In this document: piece after piece, positions 35,958-44,889 of the stretch
Layout: the number at the start of each line of letters is the position of its first letter
How positions within the stretch are numbered: the first letter of the stretch is position 1
Origin: Brasilonema sennae CENA114
GTDB taxonomy: Bacteria; Cyanobacteriota; Cyanobacteriia; Cyanobacteriales; Nostocaceae
Assembly (NCBI RefSeq): GCF_006968745.1
Contig: NZ_CP030118.1
Span: 3,732,674-3,796,673, forward strand
Direction: 5' to 3'
DNA length: 64,000 nt
The notes under the pieces: generated by a model
The model's input: the letters and a program-made list of their open reading frames with translations, nothing else
Told to the model about the DNA's origin: nothing
Database searches by the model: none
Program-made: the position numbers and the translations under genes

Positions 35958-36887
35958 ATGACAAATGACACTGCAAGAATTGTCTCCCTCATCCCTGGAG
36001 GCACAGAAATATTAGCAGCTTTGGGTTTGACGGATGCAATCGTTGGGCGATCACACGAATGTGATTATCCCCCCGAAATTCAAAACCGCCCTGTTTGTAC
36101 TCAAGCGCGTATCAATAGCAACGCCCCAAGTGGTGATATTCATGAGAAAGTTAATTATCTGTTGCAATCTGCCCTAAGTATTTATCAAATCAACACAGAT
36201 GTTTTAGAGAAATTGCAACCAACTCACATTGTTACCCAAGATCAATGTGATGTCTGTGCTGTTAGCCTAAAAGATGTAGAAGAAGCAGTTGCAAGCATTA
36301 CAAATACCCCTGCTCAAATTATTTCCTTACAGCCAAATGTTCTTAAAGATATTTGGGATGAGATTCAGCGAGTAGGTAACGTTTTTGGGGTAGATTCGCA
36401 GCAAGTGATCGCAAATCTACAAGCGCGGGTAAAAATAGTAGACAAAAAAACACAACATCTTTCCCAAACAGAACACCTGCCGACTGTTGCTTGCATTGAG
36501 TGGACTGATCCTTTGATGGTTGCTGCTAATTGGATTCCTGAATTAGTAACCTTAGCAGGAGGAGAACCGTTATTTAGCATCACAGGTTCGGCTTCTACTA
36601 CCTTAAAATGGGAAACCCTGATTTCTAGCAATCCGGATATCATCATCTTTATGCCCTGTGGCTTTGATTTAAATCGCACCCGTCAAGAAGCTCAACCACT
36701 AACTCAACGTCCAGAATGGCAAAAGTTACATGCTGTGGAAACTGGCAGAGTTTACATCACTGATGGTAACTCCTTTTTCAATCGTCCAGGACCACGACTT
36801 GTAGATTCTCTAGAGATTTTGGCAGAAATCCAGCATCCAGAAATCTTTGAATATGGATATAAACAAAAGGGTTGGGAAGTTCTGTAA
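35958..36887 (+). CDS. BtuF-like cobalamin-binding protein, no signal peptide
   Basis: 309 residues, GGAGG eight bases before the ATG. The fold of two lobes joined by a long helix is predicted from RIVSLIPGGTEILAALGLTDAIVGRSHECDYP, HIVTQDQCDVCAVS and WKTLISSNPDIIIFMPCGFD-like (WETLISSNPDIIIFMP). This is the periplasmic-binding-protein family of vitamin B12/heme uptake. The start shows no signal peptide, so it would be cytoplasmic, as in many cyanobacterial homologs; the role may be in B12 handling rather than transport. The stop lies near the end of the convergent rluA-family gene. Confidence 0.85.
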   Translation: MTNDTARIVSLIPGGTEILAALGLTDAIVGRSHECDYPPEIQNRPVCTQARINSNAPSGDIHEKVNYLLQSALSIYQINTDVLEKLQPTHIVTQDQCDVCAVSLKDVEEAVASITNTPAQIISLQPNVLKDIWDEIQRVGNVFGVDSQQVIANLQARVKIVDKKTQHLSQTEHLPTVACIEWTDPLMVAANWIPELVTLAGGEPLFSITGSASTTLKWETLISSNPDIIIFMPCGFDLNRTRQEAQPLTQRPEWQKLHAVETGRVYITDGNSFFNRPGPRLVDSLEILAEIQHPEIFEYGYKQKGWEVL

Positions 36888-36898
36888 GCTTGTGTAAG

Positions 36899-38749
36899 CT
36901 AAAATGGCGTCTTTGCTTGTAGATGAATGGTTTTTCCCAACTGCGGATGCTCAAAACAAAGTTCCCTGGCATGTAGATGTAACCGACTTGCGGCTGCACC
37001 ACATCCATAAAGGCGATCGCCCAAAATAGGTACCCCAAGTCCTTTGACATCAGCTGCGTGAACTCTCAACTGATGGGTACGTCCTGTTAGTGGCGTCAAC
37101 TCGACGCGAGTGTAGTTTCCCTCAACTGCTATCATCTGAAAGTGAGTCACGCTGGGTTTTCCATATTGCCAATCAACTTGCTGATAAGGACGATTTTCAG
37201 GATTGCCCCATAGTGGTAATTCAATCACACCTTGCTCAGTCGTGAGCGAACCGGAAAGCACGGCTTCATAAACTTTGTGAACCTGCCGTTGCTGAAACTG
37301 CTGACTCAGCTGACGATAAATTTGTTGATTGCGAGCCAATACAAGAATACCAGAAGTTTCTTGATCCAACCGATGCACGGCATTGAGGATGACACGATCC
37401 GGTAGGAGATAACGCAAACGACTCAGAACACTGTCTTGAGTGTCAAAATAACGACCTGGAACTGATAGTAATCCCGAGGGTTTGTTTACAACAATTAACC
37501 ATTCATCTTCGTAAAGAATGTCAAATCCGAGTAATTGCCCATTATAAAAACACTCCACCCTGTCGTAGTCTCCCCTCCCCTTATCAAGGCTAGGGTGTAC
37601 ACACAAGTCATCGAATGACTCAAAACTCTCTCCCAACCTCACCCTGCCCTGTCGGGCATCCCTCTCCTTATAAAGGAGAGGGAAAGATTTTAGCGCCGAT
37701 TCAAGCGAGGGTGAGGTTTGCTCAGTTGTGCTAACATCTGCATTCGATTTCCTCTGAGACAACCCTGACAGCAGAAACCCCATCAATGGTTGACAACGCT
37801 CTACACAAGCACCGTAAAATTCTCCTTGCACTTTATCTTGATCAGTAGAAGAGGAACCCCACCAAAACTCTGCCATTGCCAACGGTTTGAAATGATGCGT
37901 TGCGGCATAGTGGAGTAGCTTTGGCGCACAACAATCTCCAGTGCCAGTGGGCATACCTCCTGGTATTAATTGCTGCAACGTTAGGGATTGTCCGAGGAAA
38001 TTCATCAGGGTGTAAGCAGCGTGCATCTGCGCCTGGAGTTGGCGGGATAGTTGTTTACGTTGTTGTTTTAGTTCCCGAATTCGCGTATCTGCTGTAGCTA
38101 TCAACTGCTGAAGCGGCTGCAACTTTTCATCTCGTTGGCGTTTGAGTTGCTTTCGTTCAATTCCTTCTCGGCGGCTTTCTTCGTTAAGTTGTTCAAGAGC
38201 AAAGTGAAGTGTTTCTCCTGCCAGAGTTTCGCAGAGTATCTGGCGTTTTTTGATACGCTTGTTTTTGCAATCTTGATGGCGATCGCTCATTTGTTGTAAG
38301 CGTAACTCAAACTCACTCGTATGCGTTTCATACTGCAGCCGTTCGGGAAGTTGCTTAAGGGTAATCAGTTCCTGCTTAATAGCATCCAATTCAGATAGTG
38401 TGCTGGCTTCCTCTAAAGCAACTTGCTTTCGTCCCGGAATCGGCGGTACCCAACCCTCAACTACGCTGTCGCCATTCAGAAGACCGGAGAAAGCTTTGAG
38501 TATCTTTTGTTCGCCATTCGGTAGTTCAATCAGTAATACCCCGTACATTTTTCCTTCAGAGGAATAACGGTTATCAGTGGCAAGGTGTTGCATTAAATTG
38601 TAGGCGATCGCCTCTATTAAAGGAGTGCGGGGTAGTCGCAGTAGTTCGCTTGTTTGAGGACAACGCCCTTCGTACCAATAGTTAGGAGATGAGTTACTGA
38701 CTGGGGAATTGAAGTTTATGAAATCTGAAAGCGGATGCAGAACCATCAT
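36899..38749 (-). CDS. RluA-family pseudouridine synthase with long N-terminal region
   Basis: 616 residues. The C-terminal third is the catalytic domain: the family motif HRLDQETSG has nucleophile Asp462, followed by TGRTHQLRVH and GVPILGDRLYG. It makes pseudouridine in rRNA or tRNA. The first 270 residues form a region with a long coiled coil (LEEASTLSELDAIKQ to KQLSRQLQAQ), seen in cyanobacterial RluAs. Between residues about 335 and 400 lies a stretch coded by repeat DNA (SLESALKSFPLLYKERDARQGRVRLG), which the synthase family does not have and which stays in frame. The enzyme is likely still functional. Confidence 0.9.
   Translation of the reverse strand: MMVLHPLSDFINFNSPVSNSSPNYWYEGRCPQTSELLRLPRTPLIEAIAYNLMQHLATDNRYSSEGKMYGVLLIELPNGEQKILKAFSGLLNGDSVVEGWVPPIPGRKQVALEEASTLSELDAIKQELITLKQLPERLQYETHTSEFELRLQQMSDRHQDCKNKRIKKRQILCETLAGETLHFALEQLNEESRREGIERKQLKRQRDEKLQPLQQLIATADTRIRELKQQRKQLSRQLQAQMHAAYTLMNFLGQSLTLQQLIPGGMPTGTGDCCAPKLLHYAATHHFKPLAMAEFWWGSSSTDQDKVQGEFYGACVERCQPLMGFLLSGLSQRKSNADVSTTEQTSPSLESALKSFPLLYKERDARQGRVRLGESFESFDDLCVHPSLDKGRGDYDRVECFYNGQLLGFDILYEDEWLIVVNKPSGLLSVPGRYFDTQDSVLSRLRYLLPDRVILNAVHRLDQETSGILVLARNQQIYRQLSQQFQQRQVHKVYEAVLSGSLTTEQGVIELPLWGNPENRPYQQVDWQYGKPSVTHFQMIAVEGNYTRVELTPLTGRTHQLRVHAADVKGLGVPILGDRLYGCGAAASRLHLHARELCFEHPQLGKTIHLQAKTPF
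37635..37719. repeat. 85-bp dispersed element inside the rluA-family gene
   Basis: AACCTCACCCTGCCC... to ...GGGTGAGGTTT is 85 bases long with outer AACCTCACCC/GGGTGAGGTT ends in inverted orientation and an inner CTCTCCTTATAAAGGAGAG palindrome. The copy at 44548-44632 has the same length and differs at about two positions. Here it is translated on the minus strand without stop codon. Confidence 0.9.
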
Positions 38750-38753
38750 GTTG

Positions 38754-40097
38754 TCAAAAGGCTATCCCGTTATAGAGGAAAGCATTATCCCATACATAAT
38801 CGATCACTGCTCTAGCATCTTCCAAGGGGAGAACATGGCAAAATCCCTCGTTATCATAGGTTAATAGAGGCATTTCAGGGGCAATGTCTGCTTGTTCGGC
38901 ATTTGTGATCACTTTGCCACGAATATCTTCTAGATTGTTCAAGGGACCGTGGATATCGAAGTTAATCCTGATGCCCAGCTTCCTCTCCATCCAAGTTTCG
39001 ATGCGAGAGTCTAACTGTTTCGGATTCAACGGAGTCGGACTGGTAAGGAGATGGTAATATACTAGAATAATTTCCTTACACTCCTCTTCCTCAGCAATGT
39101 CGATGAGCATCTGAAAGACGCTGGCATTGTTGGCTAAATTCTTGAAGAAAAGCGTATCGGTAACATCTTTTTGGAATTTGATTTTTTTGTTTTTGTAATT
39201 GGTGTACTGCTTGAAGGCAAATCCACCCAGTGCGATCCCCAACGATAGCGTTGCCACTAGAATGGGCATGACATTTCTGATCTTATCCTGTTCTACATCT
39301 AGCGATTCCACTAAAGATGATGCATTAAACACTAACAAAATTGCAGTAATAAGCAATAACAGATTCGGCAATGCTTTTAAGACTAGGGGAACTGCAGCCC
39401 CTATTGCAGGAATTCCAAATAATAGCCGGTCTTTCCAAGTCATACTGGTGACAACATTAGGAAAGAGCAAGTCAATATCTAGTTTTGGAATATTCTTGTA
39501 AAAGTAGACATAGATTTTACCAGGAGTAAAGTTCAGATTTTCTATTTTGACTTTCTTGGCACGAAAGTAAGCCGCTTCTTTAAATTTAATGAGTAAAACA
39601 ATTCGTTCCAAAATATTAATAGTCTTTTCTTCTTGCCAAAAGAAGAACTTTTTAAGCGAAATTTTCGTGTCAATATCGCCTTGGGAATAACAACAGAAAT
39701 GCTCAAAGTCCTCGAAATCAACATCAGTTTTTAAATCAATCAGAGATTTATTTCCCAATGCTTGTTGTACAATCGATTCAGGCAAAAGAATGTAATTCGC
39801 TCTTTCTAAAATGTGGTTGAATGCATCAACAACTTTTGACTCCATCTCGTCGTATTGGTCAAAAGTTGGTTGAGTGAGTGGTTGAACATCTCCATTCGGA
39901 TTGAAGGGTACGTAGTTGTCTTTGATAATTTCCAGCGTCTTGTGAAAGCGAAAGTGGTAATACGCGGATAGAATTTGGCAGAAATCTTGAAACTTTTCAG
40001 CATCAGCTGCATTTAGCTGACCATCTTGGAGGCAAAGTTTGATAATATCGGTGCGACGGTAGGGAATGAACGCTTCTCGATTTTCATAAACTGCCAT
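38754..40097 (-). CDS. DUF3754 (TMEM143-like) membrane protein
   Basis: 447 residues. The soluble N-terminal half has REAFIPYRRTDIIKLCL and ERIVLLIKFKEAAYFRAKKVKIENLNFTPGKIYVYFYKNIP, the block that marks DUF3754. Two hydrophobic segments follow at about residues 225-255 and 270-295, then a C-terminal domain. The family includes mitochondrial TMEM143 and cyanobacterial proteins; function is unknown. It ends five bases from the start of the rluA-family gene on the same strand, so the two may be cotranscribed. Confidence 0.75.
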   Translation of the reverse strand: MAVYENREAFIPYRRTDIIKLCLQDGQLNAADAEKFQDFCQILSAYYHFRFHKTLEIIKDNYVPFNPNGDVQPLTQPTFDQYDEMESKVVDAFNHILERANYILLPESIVQQALGNKSLIDLKTDVDFEDFEHFCCYSQGDIDTKISLKKFFFWQEEKTINILERIVLLIKFKEAAYFRAKKVKIENLNFTPGKIYVYFYKNIPKLDIDLLFPNVVTSMTWKDRLLFGIPAIGAAVPLVLKALPNLLLLITAILLVFNASSLVESLDVEQDKIRNVMPILVATLSLGIALGGFAFKQYTNYKNKKIKFQKDVTDTLFFKNLANNASVFQMLIDIAEEEECKEIILVYYHLLTSPTPLNPKQLDSRIETWMERKLGIRINFDIHGPLNNLEDIRGKVITNAEQADIAPEMPLLTYDNEGFCHVLPLEDARAVIDYVWDNAFLYNGIAF

Positions 40098-40400
40098 GAT
40101 CTCAAATCAATCAGACTAATAGGTTTGCTAAGCGACGGGCGATAGCGCAAAGCGCAGTGTCAAAGGTAATCGCCTGTACCAGACAACAATCGCGACGGTT
40201 AGACATCATCCACCCATTTGGAGATCAATAACTAGTATCTTGAGTAGGAAATTTAGCAAAAATTCTTGATTCAATTTGGTTAGCCAATGCCTTGGGAGTT
40301 AAGGCAAACAGCTACACCCTTAGTTATTGGCATTACGATTGTTGTTTCAATCGCTCATAGAGTTTCAACCCCTCTATGATAAGTGCTAGAGTTCTTAATT

Positions 40401-40718
40401 ATGGAAGCAAAAAGCAAACCAGCTATGCAAACCATTACCGACATTAGTACATTAATTGTCCGTACGCCGGGAACTTGCGGTGGGCGTCCCCGCATCGCCG
40501 AAACTCGCATTACGGTTCAGTATATCGTGAATGAGATTAAAGCAGGTGTCACACCTGAAGAAATTTTGGAAGATAAACCCCACTTGACGCTTGCAGGGAT
40601 TTATAGCGGATTGGCGTACTATTATGCCAACAAAGAATCGCTTGACGCCGAATTTGCAGCCTACAACGAGGAATGTCGTCGCCTCGAAGCTGAGTATAAA
40701 GCAGGAAATCTATCGTGA
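40401..40718 (+). CDS. DUF433 family antitoxin-like protein
   Basis: 105 residues from the ATG at 40401; a second ATG at 40425 is also possible. TPGTCGGRPRIAETRITVQYIVNEIKAGVTPEEILEDKPHLTLAGIYSGLAYYY is the DUF433 core, with a helix-turn-helix. These proteins pair with PIN-like DUF5615 toxins. The stop overlaps the start of the deleted toxin frame as GTGA. As the toxin is lost, this is an orphan antitoxin. Confidence 0.88.
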   Translation: MEAKSKPAMQTITDISTLIVRTPGTCGGRPRIAETRITVQYIVNEIKAGVTPEEILEDKPHLTLAGIYSGLAYYYANKESLDAEFAAYNEECRRLEAEYKAGNLS

Positions 40719-40836
40719 GCCGAATTCGCTTGTATTTGGATGAAGACACGATTAAAAAGGCGCTGATAAGTCAGCCAAAGAGATGGCGAACCAACTGGTG
40801 TTTCTGAATGCTTATGTTGAGAAAACTATTATATGA
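40715..40836 (+). pseudogene. DUF5615 PIN-like toxin with internal deletion
   Basis: The frame starts MSRIRLYLDEDTIKKAL, the N-terminus of DUF5615 proteins with its acidic residues. From base 40765, one base out of frame, the sequence encodes KSAKEMANQLVFLNAYVEK and a stop at 40834, the usual C-terminus. About 70 middle codons are deleted and a frameshift joins the ends. Only the toxin is damaged, its antitoxin is intact. Confidence 0.75.
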
Positions 40837-40980
40837 ACTCAAGAAAAGTAGGTAGGCGTAATTAATTCGTAGATAGCAGTAGTGCGAGCGTCTCGCTCGC
40901 GGGCAAGATCCCCGCACTACATTTTATATTTAATTCAACCCACTTACTTACATGAAGTCAAGAAAGTAGATTTAAAAAAT

Positions 40981-41706
40981 ATGTCCAATCCAGTTAAAGT
41001 ATTTTTTTCCTACTCCCATAAAGATGAAGTTTTGCGAGACGATTTGGCAACTCATCTGAGCATGATGAAACGTCAGGGAGTGATTGAAGCTTGGCATGAT
41101 CGGGAAATCAGTGCTGGTGGAGAATGGGCAAATGCGATCGATGACAATCTTAACGCTGCGGATATCATTTTATTGCTGGTGAGCGCTAACTTTCTGGCTT
41201 CAGATTACTGCTACGATATTGAGATGCAGCGAGCAATGGAACGACATGAGGCAAGAGAAGCTCGCGTGATTCCGATTATTCTCAAGCCAGTAGACTGGAG
41301 AAATGCACCTTTTGCCAAACTGCAAGCACTCCCTAAAAATGCCAAAGCTGTGACAACTTGGCAAGACAAAGATGAAGCTTTTTTGAATATTGCTCAAGGA
41401 ATTCGCAGATTAGTTGAAGATATGGTGAAGTCAAAAACCTCTTCAACCGCTTCTGAAACGACTACACCAGCGATAACGAGCGGTGGATTAACAGATAGCC
41501 AACGTCGCAGATGGAAGCAACAAGAAGCTTTACTGCAACAAGAGTATGATTTGGTGAGCACAAAATTAGGTAAGCTGCGCCAAGCATACTTGATTGAAAC
41601 AGATACAGCGGTAAAGTTTAAGCTAGAGAAACAAATTCAGGAAAGCGAAACAGAACTAACTCGTTTAGAGCAACAGCTTGAGGAAATTGAGCAAAAGCTT
41701 GTGTAG
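40981..41706 (+). CDS. TIR-domain protein with C-terminal coiled coil
   Basis: 241 residues from the ATG at 40981; the upstream frame to 40882 runs through non-homologous DNA. The TIR domain (residues about 5-140) has VKVFFSYSHKDE, the WHDREISAGGEW loop, IILLLVSANFLASDYCYDIEM, where a Glu near the end is placed as the NAD-cleaving residue in active TIRs, and VIPIILKPVDW. Residues 165-241 are a coiled coil (LLQQEYDLVSTKLGKLRQAYLIETD). Bacterial TIRs act as NADases or signal producers in immunity. The second TIR gene follows 21 bases later. Confidence 0.9.
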   Translation: MSNPVKVFFSYSHKDEVLRDDLATHLSMMKRQGVIEAWHDREISAGGEWANAIDDNLNAADIILLLVSANFLASDYCYDIEMQRAMERHEAREARVIPIILKPVDWRNAPFAKLQALPKNAKAVTTWQDKDEAFLNIAQGIRRLVEDMVKSKTSSTASETTTPAITSGGLTDSQRRRWKQQEALLQQEYDLVSTKLGKLRQAYLIETDTAVKFKLEKQIQESETELTRLEQQLEEIEQKLV

Positions 41707-41727
41707 TTATCTTAATATATATAAATA

Positions 41728-42933
41728 ATGCCCTTTATGGAAGAATCTATTAAAGTTTTTATTTCCTACCACCAAAACGATGAGGACTTTCGCGAAGAGT
41801 TAGAAAAGCATCTAAAGTCTTTGGAGCGGGAAAAAACTATTATTAGTTGGAGCGATCGCAAAATCGTCGCGGGGCAAGAATTCAAAGGTGAAATTAATAA
41901 GTATCTTAACCAAGCTGGGCTTATCTTGTTGTTGGTGAGTCCAGATTTTATTGCTTCAGATTATCACTGGACAGTTGAAGTAACACGAGCTTTAGAGCAA
42001 AATGCAGCAGGAAAGGCTACTGTTATCCCAGTGTTACTGCGTTATGCGGATTGGGAAACTCCTCCCATTGATAAACTATCTCCACTGCCGAGAAATCGCG
42101 AACCGATAAAAAGCTGGAATGACCGAGATAAAGCATTCTTAGAAGTTATCAACGGAATTCGGGAGGCAATCGCGCAATTAGTTGCTAGCCCGAATTACTC
42201 ACCCCCCAAACAAACTCCACAAGAACTCGAAGATCGCCAATATCAAGTCACAAGCCTGATCAACGAAGCAGATCGTTTATGCGAAGGTAAAAAGTTTGAG
42301 GAAGCAGTGCTTATATACAAAGCAGTCCTCAGCCTTGAGCAAAACTCTGTACTCGCTCACAATAACCTGGGGAATGCGCTGTACTATCAAGGCAAACTCG
42401 ATGAAGCGATCGCCTCTTACCAAAAAGCGTTGCAAATCGACCCAAATTTGCCACCTGCTCACTTGAGCCTGGGGAATGCGCTGTTGCTTCAAGGCAAACT
42501 CGATGAAGCGATCGCCTCTTACCGTAATGCCTTGCAAATCGACCCAAATTATGCATATGCTCACTTTAACCTGGGCAATGTGCTGTTGCTTCAAGGCAAA
42601 CGCGATGAAGTGATCGCCTCTTACCGTAATGCCTTGCAAATCGACCCAAATAATGCATATGCTCACAATAACCTGGGGATTGCGCTGAAAAATCAAGGCA
42701 AACTCGATTAAGCGATCGCCTCTTTCCGCCAAGCCTTGCAAATCGACCCATATCATGCAAATGCTCACAATGATTTGGGGATTGCGCTGTCCGATCAAGG
42801 GAAATTAGAAGAAGCGATCGCAGAACTGGAAATAGCTGTTCGCCTTGATCCTACTCGTACGCTGTTTCGTGAAAACTTAGAGAATTATAAGAATAAAAAG
42901 AAGGGTTTTTGGGGACGTTTATTTGGTGGGTAG
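41728..42933 (+). pseudogene. TIR-TPR protein interrupted by an in-frame ochre codon
   Basis: The uninterrupted product would be 401 residues. The TIR domain (residues about 7-150: IKVFISYHQNDEDF, WSDRKIVAGQEFKGEI, LLLVSPDFIASDYHWTVEV) leads to five to six TPRs of 34 residues with the pattern AHxNLGxALxxQGKLDEAIASYxxALQIDPN. After 327 codons a TAA (42709-42711) replaces the GAA of the DEAIA motif, GAT-TAA versus GAT-GAA in the neighbouring repeats. The frame then continues to 42933 with another TPR and GRLFGG. A truncated 327-residue protein may still be made. Confidence 0.85.
42380..42830 (+). repeat. tandem TPR-coding repeats of 102 bp
   Basis: Copies of a 102-base unit (34 codons) are highly alike at DNA level, for example CTCGATGAAGCGATCGCCTCTTACCGTAATGCC. 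Most units carry one HIP1 octamer GCGATCGC in the codons for DEAIAS. The low divergence suggests recent duplication or gene conversion. Confidence 0.8.
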
Positions 42934-43069
42934 AATATTCTCAGTTTTATTAAAGTAAACGGTGTGCGATCAGTATACAAAAAATCATCAAGATATATTA
43001 ACTTTATCTCTTATTTAAGATATATGATTTGCGATTTAGACCACTTGCACAGGGGAGCATCCCAATTTT

Positions 43070-43193
43070 GCAAAAACGTGTTTGTCATTGCGTTAGCGCA
43101 GCGTGCCCGGAGGGCATACGTAACGGAGTGGAGCGTTAGCGCAGCGTGTCCCCTTGGGACTCAGCAATCGCAAGGACTGGGATTGCTTCACTA
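43070..43193. repeat. dispersed repeat cluster at the IS630 insertion site
   Basis: Two copies of GCGTTAGCGCAGCGTG occur (about 43091 and 43133) with CCCGGAGGGCATACG between. The IS630 element is inserted just to the right, in a CTAG. Confidence 0.65.
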
Positions 43194-44517
43194 GTACAGC
43201 ACGGCGTAAGTTAACCAGGTATTACTGTGGGAGAATGAGTAATTAGATTAAAAGTAGTTTTTGCTGAGAAGCGGAGAATTAGGATGTGGCAGGATTAGCT
43301 CCAAAACAATTAAACTTAAGCGATGGCGATCGCTCAGAACTGCAAGAGTTGGTAAACCGACACAATACAGGGCAACAAATAGTACTACGTGCAAAAATAA
43401 TTCTTCTAGCGTCAGAGGGGAAAAATAATGGCGAAATTGCTCGAACATTAAATATAAGTCTGGATATGGCTCGTTTATGGCGAAACCGATGGTTTAAAAC
43501 TAGCGATAAAAAGTTGCCTACTTTTGAGAGACTACGAGATTCGGAGCGTATTGGGGCACCAGTAAAATTTAGTATGGAGCAAGTAATCAAACTGTTTGCC
43601 CTTGCATGTTCAAAACCCGAAGACTACGGACGACCAATAAGTCATTGGACACCAAGAGAACTAGCAGACGAAATTATAAAGCAAGGGATTATTGAAAGCA
43701 TATCTGTCCGCCATGTTGGAAGATTACTAGAAGAGGCAGAACTTAAACCCCACCAGAGTAGTTACTGGTTAACCCCCCCCTAAGGACGAAGAATTTGACG
43801 TAAAAGTTGAAGATATTACTGGTTTATACATAAGTGCGATTGAACGTTATCAAAACGCAGAGCGTACAATATCAATTGATGAAATGACGGGTATTCAAGC
43901 TACAGAGCGTCTAGAAAAAGATTTACCGATGCGACCTGGTAAAGTTGAAAGAAGGGAGTTTGAGTATATTCGTCACGGTACACAGAGTTTAATTGCTAAT
44001 TTTGATGTCGCTACTGGTAAGATTATCGAGCCTACTTGTGGAGATTCTCGAACAGAAGTTGATTTTGTTCTCAATATTCGTCGAATCATTGAAAGTGAAC
44101 CCAATGCTAAAAAATGGCATCTAATCATGGATTGTCTGAATACGCATCAGTCTGAATCGCTGGTTCGTTTGGTTGCAGAAAAAGAAGGTTTGAATATCGA
44201 TCTGGGTATTAAAGGAAAAAGGGGAATACTCAAATCCATGAAATCCCGTGCTGCTTTTTTAAGTGACAAAACACATCGAATTGTTTTCCATTACACCCCT
44301 AAACACTCTTCTTGGCTCAACCAGATTGAAATTTGGTTCAGTATTTTGGTTCGTAAGTTACTTCAGCGTGCTAGCTTCAAGAGTCAGGATGACCTAAAAA
44401 CCCGAATTCTTGAATTTATCGACTACTTTAATAAAACAATGGCTAAACCTTTTCAGTGGACATATAAGGGTAAAGTGTTAGCTGTCTAATACTTGGTTTA
44501 TTTACGCCGTGCTGTAC
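43194..44517 (+). mobile_element. complete IS630-family insertion sequence, 1324 bp
   Basis: The ends are inverted repeats: GTACAGCACGGCGTAA on the left and its complement on the right, with about 31 of 34 bases alike when the outer CTA is included. The element lies in a CTAG target with TA duplicated (43192-43193 and 44518-44519), the rule for IS630/Tc1-mariner elements. It carries one transposase gene in two overlapping frames. Confidence 0.92.
43286..44489 (+). CDS. IS630-family transposase in two frames (possible frameshift)
   Basis: Frame one, GTG 43286 to TAA 43783, gives 165 residues: helix-turn-helix (NNGEIARTLNISLDMARLWRNRW) and the linker ending in YWLTPP. Frame two, from about 43779 to 44489, begins PKDEEFDVKVEDI and carries the DDE triad: SIDEMTG, IMDCLNTHQ and WLNQIEIWFS. 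The frames meet at eight consecutive C, where dropping one base restores a single protein with the normal family junction. IS630 elements often use frameshifting or transcript slippage at such runs. Alternatively a C was gained and the gene is dead. Confidence 0.88.
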
Positions 44518-44547
44518 TAGGCTTCTACGAGACGCACTCGCGTTCGG

Positions 44548-44632
44548 AACCTCACCCTGCCCTGTCGGGCATCCCTCTCCTTAGCAAGGAGAGGGAAAGA
44601 TTTTAGCGCCGATTCAAGCGAGGGTGAGGTTT
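44548..44632. repeat. 85-bp dispersed element, intergenic copy
   Basis: Same element as 37635-37719 with about two differences in the central loop (TAGCAAGG for TATAAAGG). Lies 31 bases right of the IS630 element. Confidence 0.9.
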
Positions 44633-44664
44633 GAAACGAGATGTGTGTACACCGTAGCTAAAAA

Positions 44665-44735
44665 AGCTTGCTCAGTTCCCTCCTTTTTAAGGAGGGCTAG
44701 GGAGGATTAACCCTTAACTGAATCGTATTGGTGTA
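44665..44735. repeat. CTCCTTTTTAAGGAGG palindromic repeat, copy 1
   Basis: CAGTTCCCTCCTTTTTAAGGAGGGCTAGGGAGGATTAACCCTTAACTG. An inverted copy lies at 58336-58400. The palindrome around TTTTTAA and the shared flanks mark a further small element family. Confidence 0.7.
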
Positions 44736-44889
44736 TCGGTTGAACAGTTGATAAAAATCTCTCCATTTTCTAATGGTTAGTAAAAATTTTTCTTCAAACA
44801 GTAGCTTATCGTATCTCTATTCTTTAAGGATGGGTTGTAATGCCGGCTATTTTTAAGTGATGAAACACTTCATTGTGTTCATGATTGCC

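Noticed and set aside
42277..42798. Minus-strand open frame of 173 codons over the TPR array
   Set aside because: Antisense shadow created by the repetitive TPR DNA; the plus strand has clear TPR motifs.
42380..42830. CRISPR-like regular repeats
   Set aside because: The regular 102-bp period is due to TPR codons; there are no unique spacers. No CRISPR array was seen anywhere in the window.
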